From: Saururus chinensis
Taxonomy: Eukaryota > Streptophyta > Magnoliopsida > Piperales > Saururaceae
Assembly (NCBI GenBank): GCA_035235625.1
Contig: CP141140.1
Coordinates: forward strand, 22,650,685 to 22,714,684
Direction of reading: 5' to 3'
DNA length: 64,000 nucleotides
This document shows positions 35,991 through 47,800 of the stretch, piece by piece (the stretch's first letter is position 1; each line of letters begins with the position of its first letter). A program made the position numbers and the translations under genes. Under the pieces are notes generated by a model. The model was not told the origin of the DNA and made no database searches. It worked only from the letters and a program-made list of their open reading frames with translations.

Positions 35991-36732
35991 TTACGTGCTG
36001 GATGAAGAGGGTGAAGGGTTGGTTGTCCCCTGCTCAGCACAAGTAAGCAATTCATGGGGCCCTGCAGCTTGTTGACTAACTCCCATCAGATCAAGATAAT
36101 TGAGATAGTGAGAGATGATGTTGTTCATGGAGCCAATTCTGGCCGCAAACCAGTCTCTGTAAAGAAAGCTCATGGTGGTTCCAAAACCAGGCACCCTTTT
36201 AGCCAATGTATCGTTTTTGTTGGCTTCCAATTTCCGACGAACATTACCAGTAAACAGGAAGGACACCTCTTCCATAATATTCAACACCAGGGAGCAGGGG
36301 TACACGTAATGAGATTCACAGTATGACTGGTGAGGCTCACCCAGTTCGTGGTTATAGCATAGCCCCCATGCAGAAAAGAGTTCAAATTCATCATCAAGAT
36401 ATCTAGAAACATAGATAGAAAGATTCTAGGAGGTACCAAGAGCAGAGCAAGTAAACATACAGGAGGTTTTGCTGCCGACTTGGCTTAAGAGGGTGGCGGC
36501 GGTGATGAAGGATTGGTACGCAGTCTTAGCAGCCGACGGCGAGTTATGCTTGGGCGAAGAGCTCCTTGAAGTTGTAGACCTGAAACAAGTACGAGATAGT
36601 CTGGTTGCAGCAGTATTTGCTTTTGCTGGACTCCCACCCTCTGTTTTGCACACTTTGTCCTTCACATGCTTGGATCTGCGCCACCAGGACCACTGCCATC
36701 GCAGCTGCAGCCCATCTGAGCCTGACCCACAT
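35991..36732 (-). pseudogene. CTL1: Chitinase-like protein (CTL1/POM1 type) pseudogene
   Basis: Working members are secreted GH19-related proteins that lack chitinase activity and affect cellulose assembly (family knowledge). Pieces match in order: a signal peptide (MWVRLRWAAAAMAVVLVAQ), GWESSKSKYCCNQTIS with FQVYNF, AYQSFITAATL with SKTSC (about 36470-36540), WGLCYNHELG with QSYCESHYVYPC (about 36300-36371), KNDTLAKRVPGFGTTMSFLY, and SMNNIISHYLNYLDLMGV with CAEQ and a Ser-rich end. The pieces lie in different frames. The core between the YPCS region and the GNWKPTKNDT region, about 60-70 residues in the family, is missing. The copy is dead. It lies about 190 bp beyond the CPL4-like relic on the same strand. 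Confidence 0.8.
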
Positions 36733-36920
36733 GGCACCAATTGCTCTGCAGAATCAAAGTGAAAGGACAGAAACGAAGATGTGGAGTGGACCAGAGTGGC
36801 ATTGATTGAAAATGAGGGTTGGTCTTGCTTTCAAGTTCCTTCTTGCATGCTAGGAGATTGAAATTTGAAGTTGAGTTGGGCTGCAAGGGAGGAGGCAGGT
36901 GACTGGTGATTTTAGGTCAC

Positions 36921-39677
36921 CTAACATTTGGAGGGGACTGCAAATTCTTTTTCTGGCTGTCTTTGCCGTTAGGTAATTGGCAGCTTCAATCCAACTAGTG
37001 TTGACTAAAAATTTGTTTTTCTTAACAGCCCATCGTGCTTTGTCTGTTCTTCTGTCCAAAGCAACCACATGAGTGACAGAAGAATCCACATCTGCACAAC
37101 CTGTGGCGCCTAACTGTTCTGCCATCTTCCACAAGGGATGAAGTGCAGCCTGGAAATTTTTTGGAAATACGTGACTGAACACCAATTTGCAGTCCTTCAG
37201 GACTTCTTGCCGAATTGTCCTAAGCATCTGATAGAATGAAAAAACAACTAATGTCAAATAATACTCAAATGGTTCCATAAACTAAGCAATAACAAGATGC
37301 ATTGCACCTACAAGGAAATTCTAGGAGCATCAGCTTGCAGCATTCATTAAAGTAGGAATTCTCGAAATAAAACATCAAAATGTACAATTTAGGCCATCAA
37401 TAATTATTTTGGCCATCAATTTCTTCCAGTTCTCTCTATATAGTCCTCCCAGTTTTTTCCAAATTGACATTGAAAGTAAAAAAAAGAATTCATCTGACAA
37501 TGGATCATCCCGTGAGTGCTATATGTGTGAGGGTGGCCCATATATAAGTTAAAAAGACATGCGTTAAAACCTTCACATAGTAAAATTTAAAGATTCTATA
37601 CATGCTAAGGGAATTATTTGGAGTTTTGATGATATACCGGTCTCACATCTCTTTGGTTGATATCAGTTCCAACTTCCTGTCACAAAGCCACTCTTATTAG
37701 TAAACGAAGACTACCAACCTGGTTGAAATAACAAAAACAGAGATAAACTTAGAACTAACCATATTGAGAAAGAATTTTTGGTGAACCCGCCTAAGAACTT
37801 TTAGAATACTTGAGAGTGCACCATCTGTTGTACTTTCATCCATCTTCCTCTCGGACAAAGATTTACCACAGAAGCCAAACTGTCGACAACTGGAAGCAAA
37901 GTAATGGTATCTTTCCATCAAAATCAAGTTGTCTCTGTGCTTCTGCCATACCTAAAATAATGATATGTACACACATCTATTAATCAATCAATTAATCAGA
38001 GTACATTTAGGTAGACCAAATGTTTAAAAAAGAATACAAAAATAGGAAATGTTAAAACACATCCAGAGCATCATTGCATCTGTATGCATGCATAAGAATT
38101 TCACCAAATATGCACGAACCAACTCCAGTAATTTTCTGTTACTAACTCTTTAGTTCTATAAAATTAGCCATGAAACTCAGGCAAGTTTCTTACCATCTCT
38201 GTGTCATCAAGGATTACTACAGCATTTTCAGCTCCAAATACGACATCAAGTCCTTTTTGATGTCTCTGAGTGCAATCTCCTTGAGAAATAACTGTCACTG
38301 AAGTATATTCCCTTTGGGTCACGGAGTTTCGCAATTTCCAAAGCATATGACCGTTCAGCCATTGTGTATATATACATTTCAAACATTGTAAGAGCCTCAC
38401 TCAGAAAGGTATTAATGAAAGGCCTCAGCTTTGTCAACATATGCATGTTATCTAATCTGTACAAGCCTTCATTTATATCACCTGCCACAAAAAAACAGAT
38501 AATTAATAACCTTATATAACTAATTGAGCATCGTTCGGAAAAGGCGCTACTTGATTATGATATAACTAATTGAGCATGTATAAACATAACAAATACTCAA
38601 GATGAATTAGCATTATGTTCTAATTGTTTCCACTCGTATCTTTACTCGTGTCCTTTCTGACAATTAGTACTGGTTCAGGTTAGCATTAAACATCTACATT
38701 AAAATAAGTAGTCGTAGATTTAAGGCCACTTTTTGCATGCAAGCCACTGGTCAACAGTTTCAATAAAATAAATAATCAAGATAAAAACATATGGCATAGA
38801 AAAAACTTAGAAAACCTTGCTTTAAATGTTCCTCTTCAGGAGTAACATCCACAAGTCTAGTTGAATTCAGCAGCGTATGATCTAAATCCAGAACAAGGTA
38901 AAGTTTTCTATCCCGTTTTATTTTCTTCTCCAAATCAACATGTCTAATGCGAGTGATTTCCTCAGATTCGAGCCATAAATGCTGCACGCAGAAACAAAAA
39001 AAATTCAGGCCAATCTAGATTAATCATAATAAGTAGCATATCCAGAAAATGAAGGCATAAGGCAACCAAGTAATCATTCCCGATTCAAACTTGTTACCTT
39101 ATCAATGTATCCTAAGGCAATACCAGATTCAACCTCTTTAATGTGCCCACACTGTATGCACATGTCTCTATAAAAGCCAGGATGGGGAGGACACACTTTC
39201 TCACTTGAAGGTGATTTGGGGGCATCTGCACATAATATAGGTCTGTACATCAGATCATTTTGCTCATAACAGCATAATGGGTGGCAAGCACATTGACCCA
39301 TTTGGACAAATGACTACCATGCTGGCTCATAATGGCTCCGCCTGATCCAAGAGAACTGTCTCTATCTTCCAACTCCTGCACTTTTTGACTTTTGGCCCTA
39401 TACACAATTATCAGTTAATGTTTCCAAGTTCAATTTTAACTTGATGGAAAGTAAGACATGATGTAAGTAGAATTAAGGGAAAATAGAAGAAAGCTACAGA
39501 AATTGGAGGTACTGAAATAATAATACCTGCCCTGCTCAATGTTGTCACCGCTAGAACCATCTTCATCTAAATCTGGAGATTCCTCCGATGGAGTGTGGAT
39601 GCCAACTCAGCATCAAGGAGAGTAGCAAAATCATCACTACTCGAAGAACTTACCGGTGAGTCCGCCACCAAACTCAT
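36921..39677 (-). pseudogene. CPL4: CPL4/FCP1-like RNA polymerase II CTD phosphatase, frame-broken
   Basis: Working CPL4 removes phosphate from the polymerase II C-terminal domain in the nucleus. Eight exons with GT-AG borders are visible: 39677-39527, 39397-39318, 39225-39098, 38981-38816, 38481-38194, 37951-37760, 37676-37638 and 37227-36921. They encode a Ser/Asp-rich start (MSLVADSPVSSSSSDDF), CPPHPGFYRDMCIQCGH, the catalytic FCP1 block (LYLVLDLDHTLLN), MHMLTKLRPFINTF, ILDDTEM with VWQKHRDNL, SSCRQF, and a BRCT domain (HPLWKMAEQLGAT to WIEAANYL). Three frame breaks interrupt it: near 39593 (after ELAST, before PSEESPD), near 38299 (YFSD to VISQGD) and near 36967 (NYL to QRQPEKEFAV). The first would stop translation after about 35 codons. 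Splice sites and catalytic Asp residues remain, so the loss looks recent. Sequencing indels are the alternative, but other genes here are clean. Confidence 0.8.
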
Positions 39678-40980
39678 GAGCTACAACTATGGAACTGAAA
39701 GAAGACATAATAAGCTCAACTCAACACAAAAGAGAAAAATGACAGAAAAGCAACCCTGACCCTAAACCCTACCCAAAATAGCACCCGTGATTGTTAAACC
39801 CGCCCCTACTGGAAATAAAACCCACAATATCACTACCCTACCCAACATCTTTAAGTAGCATCAGCAACACTGATTCTCTTAATGGAAATTCACAGCCACG
39901 CTAAAAAAGATAACATGCAATTTATTCATGTATGAGATTAGCCTCTGTATGTAAAAGCATGAGCAAGAAGCATGGTTTAGCCATTAGAAACTCAGGCAAG
40001 CTGATTGTGATATATTACACACTGCCTCACGAGACAGTGTGTGAAAAGTATAAATGTCCTATTTTACAGCAGTTTTGTGTGCCAGATCATCATAGATAAG
40101 ACCTGTGTAACAAGCATGACTTTTCATGCTGAAAACAAGCAATAGCACATATACCTTAAGATTCTATTTACTTGTCATAATACTCAGATCGCACAAGCAA
40201 TAAGCCTTAGTTTTGTTCACCATACAACTTTTTGCATTTACTGCATGCAGGAGAGAAAAAGCCCCAATGACATGTTTAAAATAAGATCAATATATGGATG
40301 CATACGTAAAACTGATACTTATTAATGCTTTCTTACATGGTAATCAATAGCCGAAGTTGGAAGAAAGGTGAGAGATAATACGATAAAGGGAAGAGAACAA
40401 AAATGTCAATCAGTGATCAAGAACAAACATTTTAGGAAACAAATTAGAAGCAAATTATGCACAAGTAAACTCCTTATGCACAAGTAAACAAATTATGCAT
40501 GCCAATACTAATTTTAGAAGCAAATTATGCACAAGTAAACTCATTATGCACAAGTAAACAAATTATGCATGCCAATACAAAATTTAGAAGCAAATTATGC
40601 ACAAGTAAATTCCAAGCCCTGAATTTAAACGGGCAAATCTCATTGGATATAATGAAAAAAATTGAAGCTTTGAAACAATTAAAGATTTCCAACTGACTTT
40701 AGAAAATGAAGACTACATAGAAAATTACGTATAAAAAACTGACCAGAGAGAGGATTAACAAGTAGACCATCACTGCAGAAGGGTTTCGGTGGTCACCTTC
40801 AAGGGCAAGAATAGAGAACATCACTACAGAAATTGATTTCAAGCATATTTGGCAATAAGTAGATTTCACTGGTCGATTTTAAGGGGATTGGCTGAGTTGT
40901 CTTTCGAAAAGGGACTAGATTTCTGATTCCCGAATTAAGAATCGCCGAAACGCACGAACGGGTTTTTCTACGCTTGCAAT
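39678..40980. other. Upstream region of the CPL4-like gene, no other gene seen
   Basis: It probably contains the leader intron of the CPL4-like gene, because a donor-like site lies near 41340 on the minus strand. Otherwise AT-rich, with the 70-bp tandem repeat at 40441-40612. Confidence 0.35.
40441..40612. repeat. 70-bp tandem repeat, about 2.5 copies
   Basis: Units beginning GAAGCAAATTATGCACAAG start at 40447, 40517 and 40587. Each full unit also contains a shorter inner repeat, TTATGCACAAGTAAA. Near identity suggests recent expansion. Confidence 0.85.
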
Positions 40981-41560
40981 TTCCTATTGTTTTCTAATTC
41001 CCGAACTGAGAATTGCCGAAAAGCGAAAAAATTGGAATCTTAGAAAAACTAGATCGAAAACAGTGGGAAAAACCATATTGAATCGCTTGCAATTTCCAAC
41101 TGTTTTCAATCTGGCTTTTCTATGCTTGCAACTGATTCCCGAACTGAGAATCGCCGAAAAGCGTAGAGATTGCAAAAACCAGATCGAAACGGACGAAGGG
41201 AGGATGACCAAGGTCGGGTCGGAGCGAGAGGCGGCCATGAGCGGAGTAGGCAAGAAGGTATGCGGAGGAAAAAAATCAAAAACAGAGAAAAGAAGACAGA
41301 GCGACGGTCGGAGTGTGAGAGGAGATGAAGAAGATGTTACCTCCAGCAGGGACAAGCTCCGTTGCCGCAACCTCCGGCGAGAACGGTGGCCTCCAGACGT
41401 ACGACGGCCTTTCTTTTCCAAAGCCGGAATAAGGGTTTATTTGTTTACCTTAAGCAGGTCTTAGCTCTTAGCTGATTAAGTCCCTTAAAAGCCAGGCAAA
41501 AGCCGACTTTTCCGACTGTTTGTTACCGAGTTAAATTTTGGTCCTTGCTCTCCTCTCTGC
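40980..41560. promoter_or_regulatory. Shared, possibly bidirectional promoter region
   Basis: On the minus strand, CT-rich leader sequence runs from about 41440 to a donor (GCTGGAG|GTAACA near 41340), facing the CPL4-like gene. On the plus strand a CT-rich leader begins near 41550 and leads into the exons ending at 44611. Two 50-bp blocks around ATTCCCGAACTGAGAATYGCC (40996 and 41133) are direct repeats, with a third partial copy near 40927. Head-to-head transcription is inferred. Confidence 0.35.
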
Positions 41561-44515
41561 CTGCTCTCACACCCTTTATTCCTCTCCTCTCCAAGGTTGT
41601 CACTGCACCTCCATCACTCACCGAGACCTTCCTCCGTCATCTCACACTTCTGTCATCTCCCATTGCTGCCCCTCCTCATCTGAGGCATCTCCCTAAGTTC
41701 GTTTGGCTCACCTTCGGATCTCAGATAACAGATATTAAATCTACTTCTTTTGTCACTTAATATTCGAAAGCACTAATTTTTCTCACCGCCTATTGACATC
41801 TGCATCACCGATTCATGTTCCTTTCAGCAATCAAGTAGCATCACCTTTCATTTTTCATCAAAAAGTGTACTGCTTTTGCATCGCCTTTTGTTTTTCCGGT
41901 TTTTGCTTGCTTCATTTTTTCATGGATAACTAATTAATAATTGCCTTAGCTGACCGAATACCCTTGAGTGAAGTCTTAAGTGGAAAGTAAATATTTCTGC
42001 AAGATTTCGCCAGTTTTTTTCATTTCTCTTCTTGTCATGACATAAAGTGAAAATAGCAAAGAGAATGACAAAGCAGATGTCCTTACAAGAAATAAATGAG
42101 CAGTAGTTGAGCATTTTGTTATATTCATTCCTTACCACGAATTAGAGCTGCATTTGTATAAATTACTTATCTTTATTTTGGCCTCTAATAATTATTAATA
42201 TTCTGCACTATGCGACAGTGTATTGGGAAACTATAATGTTGTATGACAAGGAATGTTGGGCAACTAGGAAATCCCGTATACACAAGATGAGTATTGTATA
42301 GACGTGAATATTACCCAGAATCATAATAGAATGACCACACAAGAACCCAGGAAAGTTGCCAGCCTGTCATGATTGTAAAATATATAAAATAAGCAGTTTC
42401 TAATGATGTTCCTGCTTAGAGATATTTACCAGTTATGTCTGAGATTAAGTTTATCATATAGCTATCTTGATTTGTTTTTGTTCACCTAAGTGGTTATCTA
42501 CCTAAATATTATTGACATCCAGTAAATGGAAGACATAATCTGGTGGTACAAAATTTGTGTTCTTATGAAAGTGTAATATAACCTAAACTCATTGATTTAT
42601 CAATTTCTGACTCTTTGTCCTGTATTGCAGATTAGAGTTGCAGCTGTTTTTGTCTTTGTATCTTTTTCTTCACTGCTAAGCATAGCTGGATTACCTGCTC
42701 ATATAAAAGAAATTCAGGTATCCTATTTGTGTTGGATTAACGATTCATGTCTCTGCCATGGATCTTCTAATTGTTTTGATGGGCTCTAGGCTCCATCTCT
42801 TCGAACATTTCTTTTTTATCTAAGATTGGCTGAAAAAGATTGGTTTTTTTGTCTCGGATTTTGATTGGGCGATGCTGGTAGGTGGAAATGATTTCTCCTT
42901 ATTGCCTTTCCATTTTTTCTTTTTAGGTTAGTAATTAAGTGCTCCACTGTACTGCTTTTTCTGCCTGAATTGTGGCTATTTTCTCCTTTTTTTAATCATT
43001 TTGCCTGATTGTTGTGTCACAATTGATTGCTTTTCGACTGTCTAATTTTCTGGCCACGCGCTGGTAATTATTCATTTTCAACTTAAGTTTGCATTTTCCT
43101 TGCCAAATAAAGCGTTTGCTTGGGGTTTTTGTGCTGTGCTTATTGCTAATTACTGTCTCCCTCTTTGCTATTTTTAAGCATCATGTTGTATCTAACCATC
43201 CTCCCTTGTCTAGAAACCAAGTTTTCTTTTTTTAACTTCAGCCCTAGAAATGATTGTGTCTGTTCTAACTTGTTTTCCACCCTTCTACTATGGGTTTCCT
43301 GTGACAACTTTTTGTACAATTTTTTAAAGAAGAACTTTATAGAATAAGAATGCTCGAATTCAGCTTCTTGATAGTGATTATCGTTGTCTCCAATTTTAAC
43401 TGGTCAGTTTGACTGTTACATTTGTTTTTACGATCATATTGATGCTACTGATTTCATATTTTTCCCCATTTCTTACGTGCCAATTGGATGAAATGTATTT
43501 TGAAACCTTGTCCTATGATCAGTTACGATGGTGAGCGAATTAAGCTTTGTCCTGACTTAGAGAATTGTCGAGTTTTTTTATGGTGGGAAGTATTTGGAAT
43601 TCCAGTATGGCTTCTGTCTCCCTGTTTCCCTTCCTCGAGTGGCTGTAATTTCAACTATTGATGTGGAATTGCTTCATGTCTAAATCTCTGTTCATTTGTT
43701 TATGTTACGAATGTCATGCTGTAATTTTTGATTGACTTTTTGAAGGGGATCTTGAAACCATCAGTTTTCTATTTTGTTTATAAATTCCTTTTGAATTTTT
43801 TAGTTCAGATTGAAGCTATAAAACCCTCAAGCTTGCTTTGCAACCACATGAATCTCCTGCTACTCGGCATAGGACATAGTGATAACTTGCCTGTATATAA
43901 AGTATTTATGTGCTGGCCCACCCAATTTTTATTAAGCATTTATTGATGGGAAACAATGACAACTGGTTTAGCTTGGTCTTCATGTTGGATTCTTCATTGA
44001 TTAAATATCCTATTATGATTTGCAATGCCCGTGTTTTGGATAGCTTTACATGTGCACACAACAACAAAAATTCCGAACTATTTCTTATGTAGCATAGAGG
44101 TATAAATTCTACACGAGGATGGATGCCCGATATCTCTTGAATGTGGCAATGAATGTGCTTCTTCATTCGATTTAGGTTCTTGGTAGCTGATATCTTTTAC
44201 TAGAACTAGCTGATATATTTAGATAATTTTGTCTGTCAATCTGTGCTTTCCCTTTACTTTTTCTTCATTATATACCATTGGTTGACTATGTCTTCTCCTC
44301 AGCCCTTGTGGCCTTTTAATTAGAATGTTGCAATCAGTCATTTTAGTTGTGTGCTTATTGTATTATCTAAATATGTCTGCTATGTATATTCACAAGGCCT
44401 TCTTTAAGGAAGAGGTTGTTCATGGAGCGATGTGCAGCAGATTGTTGAAGAAGGACATGTAGCTGGCATTGCTGCCCTGAAACAGCTGCAGTTCTTTTTG
44501 TATATATGATCCATC
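41545..44515 (+). other. Leader exons and introns of a truncated plus-strand gene
   Basis: CT-rich sequence at 41550-41700 looks like a 5' UTR. A possible exon lies at 42631-42717: acceptor TGTATTGCAG, donor CAG|GTATCC, readable as RVAAVFVFVSFSSLLSIAGL. This frame is not recognised and may be non-coding. The rest is T-rich, intron-like DNA without a coding block. I infer that it belongs to the gene whose start codon is at 44516. Confidence 0.3.
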
Positions 44516-44611
44516 ATGGGCTCTGTCTGTTGTGTTGCGGCAAGGGACAGAACTGTATCAAACAGAATCAGTGTGGAATCTACTAATGGGAACATTAGAT
44601 ATTTTGGATAG
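44516..44611 (+). pseudogene. First-exon fragment of an MGSVCC-type protein
   Basis: The frame starts MGSVCCVAARDRTVSNR and stops after 31 codons. Plant proteins of unknown or E3-ligase-like role that start MGSVCCVAARDR are recalled, but they go on for several hundred residues. Here the sequence runs directly into a 21-bp tandem array and then old LTR DNA. This is a truncated start of a host gene. Confidence 0.5.
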
Positions 44612-44726
44612 AATCGATGATGCAGTGGATAAGACTGACGACGAAGCAGATAAGATCGGCGACGCAACAGATAGGGTTGCAGATAAAGCAGATAGGATTG
44701 TTGATGAAATGGATATGATTGACATG
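44607..44726 (+). repeat. 21-bp tandem array, open as an acidic 7-residue repeat
   Basis: About 5.5 units of 21 bp begin at 44607. In the frame that stays open from 44532 they read DRIDDAV, DKTDDEA, DKIGDAT, DRVADKA, DRIVDEM and DMIDM. The period of seven with Asp at the first position looks like a coiled or LEA-like repeat. No promoter or start context supports translation. Confidence 0.7.
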
Positions 44727-44849
44727 TGTCAGCTTCACGTCTATCTAATTTGTCTATAAATATTGTCTATAACATTTAGTTTGGGGAGGGAGAATCCTCT
44801 CCCACATTTTTGTGTTATCTCCTATATTCAGAAACTTCAGTTCTTCGTT

Positions 44850-47800
44850 TCTTACTCATTTTAAGTCTGATTTGAGTCGTTCCTGAGGCTTTCTTAGCTA
44901 ATTCGAGGGTGATCTACGCAATGACATGGTCCATCCCTCAAATTGGCATCCATAGAAGAGGAAATAACATGGGACAAGAGGAGGCTTTATCCGCCACCCT
45001 CCTGCCCCGAAGAGAGAGCAGTGGCCCGGAGAGAAAGGAGGACTCCGTCCTCCATCATGGGTTGCATCGTGGGTCATCGCCCGAAGTAGGGAAGGGTTTG
45101 CCATTCACCGAAGGGCCACACAGTGTGAGAAATGTCCTGGGGAAAGGGACGTTCTATCCGTCACTTACGGGCGCAAAAAATGAGAAGTCTCCGAGAAAGG
45201 GTATAGTTGGTCAGTCGTCTTTTGGTACAAGGCAAGGAACATGCGGAGGTTAGAGGAGGCTCTGTTTGCTGTCTCCAGATCCGAAGGGGAGGACGCCCAG
45301 AAATGAGTACCCCGAATACCGAGTAAGCGTTTCTGTAACGCCTGAGATTTTTTATACATTTTTCTTAAAATTCATAAATTTTTTTTGCAATATAATGTCT
45401 GTAAATTGGACGAAAAATGACGAAATCAAAACCTGATAAAACAGTTTATAATTTAAAACATTAAACATCAATTTTTCATCTAAATATTTTCATCATACGG
45501 TCAAATATCGTATGGCCAAAGCAAATATCCTCAGGCGCTAATCGAAAATACACGTATGACTAAATTACCATGATCATGGATTTTTAAATACAAATAACTC
45601 CCAGGGATCTCCAAGTACAAGTCCCATAAATAGCCTACTGTCTGATCCAAATTAAAAGTCTAAAAGATATAAACACTTAAATCTCATCTCACCCAATACA
45701 TCAGATCGTGACACCAAATATACTCTCATTGAGTCAAATATACCTGAATCAAAAAGGGAAATAATCCACTGCAGAATGGAGCATCCATCTCCAGGAGCTC
45801 TCCAACATAACCTGCAAAAACCTCCCGAACAACGGGGCTAAAAAGTAGGGTGAGTATTTTCATACTCCATAGGAAAATGCCTAATAGGGGAAACCAAAAC
45901 AGTGAACTCAATAAGTTCATAAATACATGCATCATGCAACTCAACATGAAGTAAACAACGTATAACATAATTATGCACATATGCATATAAGCACGCATAA
46001 CACACCATCAAACCAAACTTACACAAACACCCTTAATCAGGGTCTTACAATTTACTCGTACTATCGTAGACATACTCATATAGCTTACACATACTTGTAT
46101 GACCCTACTCGTACAATCGTACACTTACTTATATGACCTTAATCGTATAGTCTTACACTTACTCATACGATCTTACTCGTACAGTCTTACACTTACTCGT
46201 ACTCATATTCAAACTCTTATAGTTGTGCTCATACTCATAATCATACGCTTACTCAAAAATATACATACTCAGTCATACAGTCGTATATATACTATCGACC
46301 ACTGAAGCTCATTACAACTAATAAGCTCCAGCGTCGAAAAGGAAAAGAATGTCACTGGGGCATCACCTTAACCTTTAGGGAATGACTAGACGCCATGGAC
46401 TTTTCCGAAGGTAAGGCACACCTATGCTCATGGGGCACAGGATAAAACAAGTAAGAGTAGATCCATGATACTACTTACCTGAGCGCACAAACATACGCCC
46501 ACACAAGGGGTCATACAATTGCCCACACATAAGGGGTCTTATAGTGCCATACGATTGCCCACCATTATGGGTCTTATAGTGCCAGTGCCACTCTTAGGCA
46601 AAAATCATACCATGCTCTTAGGCGGAATCATACAATATCACTCTTGGGCAGAAGTCATACAACGCTCTCAACAGAGCATCAAACATCTAGGCTTAATACA
46701 GCACACAGACCACATCGAAAAATGTCTGGGCTTCATACAACACCCAAACTAAATCGAAAACATACATAGCTTTCAACAAAGCATCAGACATCTGGTGCTC
46801 TACACAACACATAGACAACATCCCGCAGGATAAACACCATGGCAAGACATGAGAAATGCTTAGTCGACTCATTATTGGCTAGCTCAACACGGAACTTAAT
46901 CCGTCGAACCCTCAGGTCTCAAACTCACAACGCTATTATTAGCTTTCTCATAATTCAAGTTTGAATTAAATATATTATGCAGTACAATTATGCCACACAA
47001 CCTCACATTCCTCAACTGATCAAACCGAAGCTGAGCCTAATCGAAACCTAGTTTGTTAGGGCAGTAGACTTCACTTACCCGACCAAGTCACAACATAGCT
47101 TACCGTACACAAATCCTTACGTAACCATACAACCTTTGACATCCACCTTACGGTCAAAACATCTCACTTACATCGTCAAACTGAGCTCCTCATAGCAGAT
47201 CCCCATTATCATCCTCTTACTTAATTCCTCACTTATTATACTTAACTTTTACTTTATAATTTGTATGTTATGCTTGTACAATTATGCACGCTCTTACTGT
47301 CTAATAAACCCTTAGAAGGCTCCAAGCCTAAGTCCACTTACTTACAGAACCCCTGACGTATGCTCCAAACCAAACCAAACCAATCTACTCCACTCCTTGC
47401 CTGTCAAACTTACGTCCGCCGTCTTTTGTCACACGCTTACCCATCCACATACACATACACATACAAATCCTCACCAAACACCTTGCCACTTCTTATTGTC
47501 CATCGCCCATACCTCTGCCCCCACACATAGTCCACATACATAACTAACTCACAATCGCTAGCCATCACTAGCACGTCCATAATATGCATCCGTAGCGTAC
47601 TAACATATTCGCTAGCCATTACTAGCGCATACATATTCCACATCCATAAAACGTATAGACAACTCATACATATCAATCATACTTAGCACACATATTACAC
47701 ATACATCAACCGCACTTACAGCTCATATGCATGCCATATGTATATAAATATACCGTATAATCATGCTTATATGCCTATCATGCAATCCTAGCATGCTACT

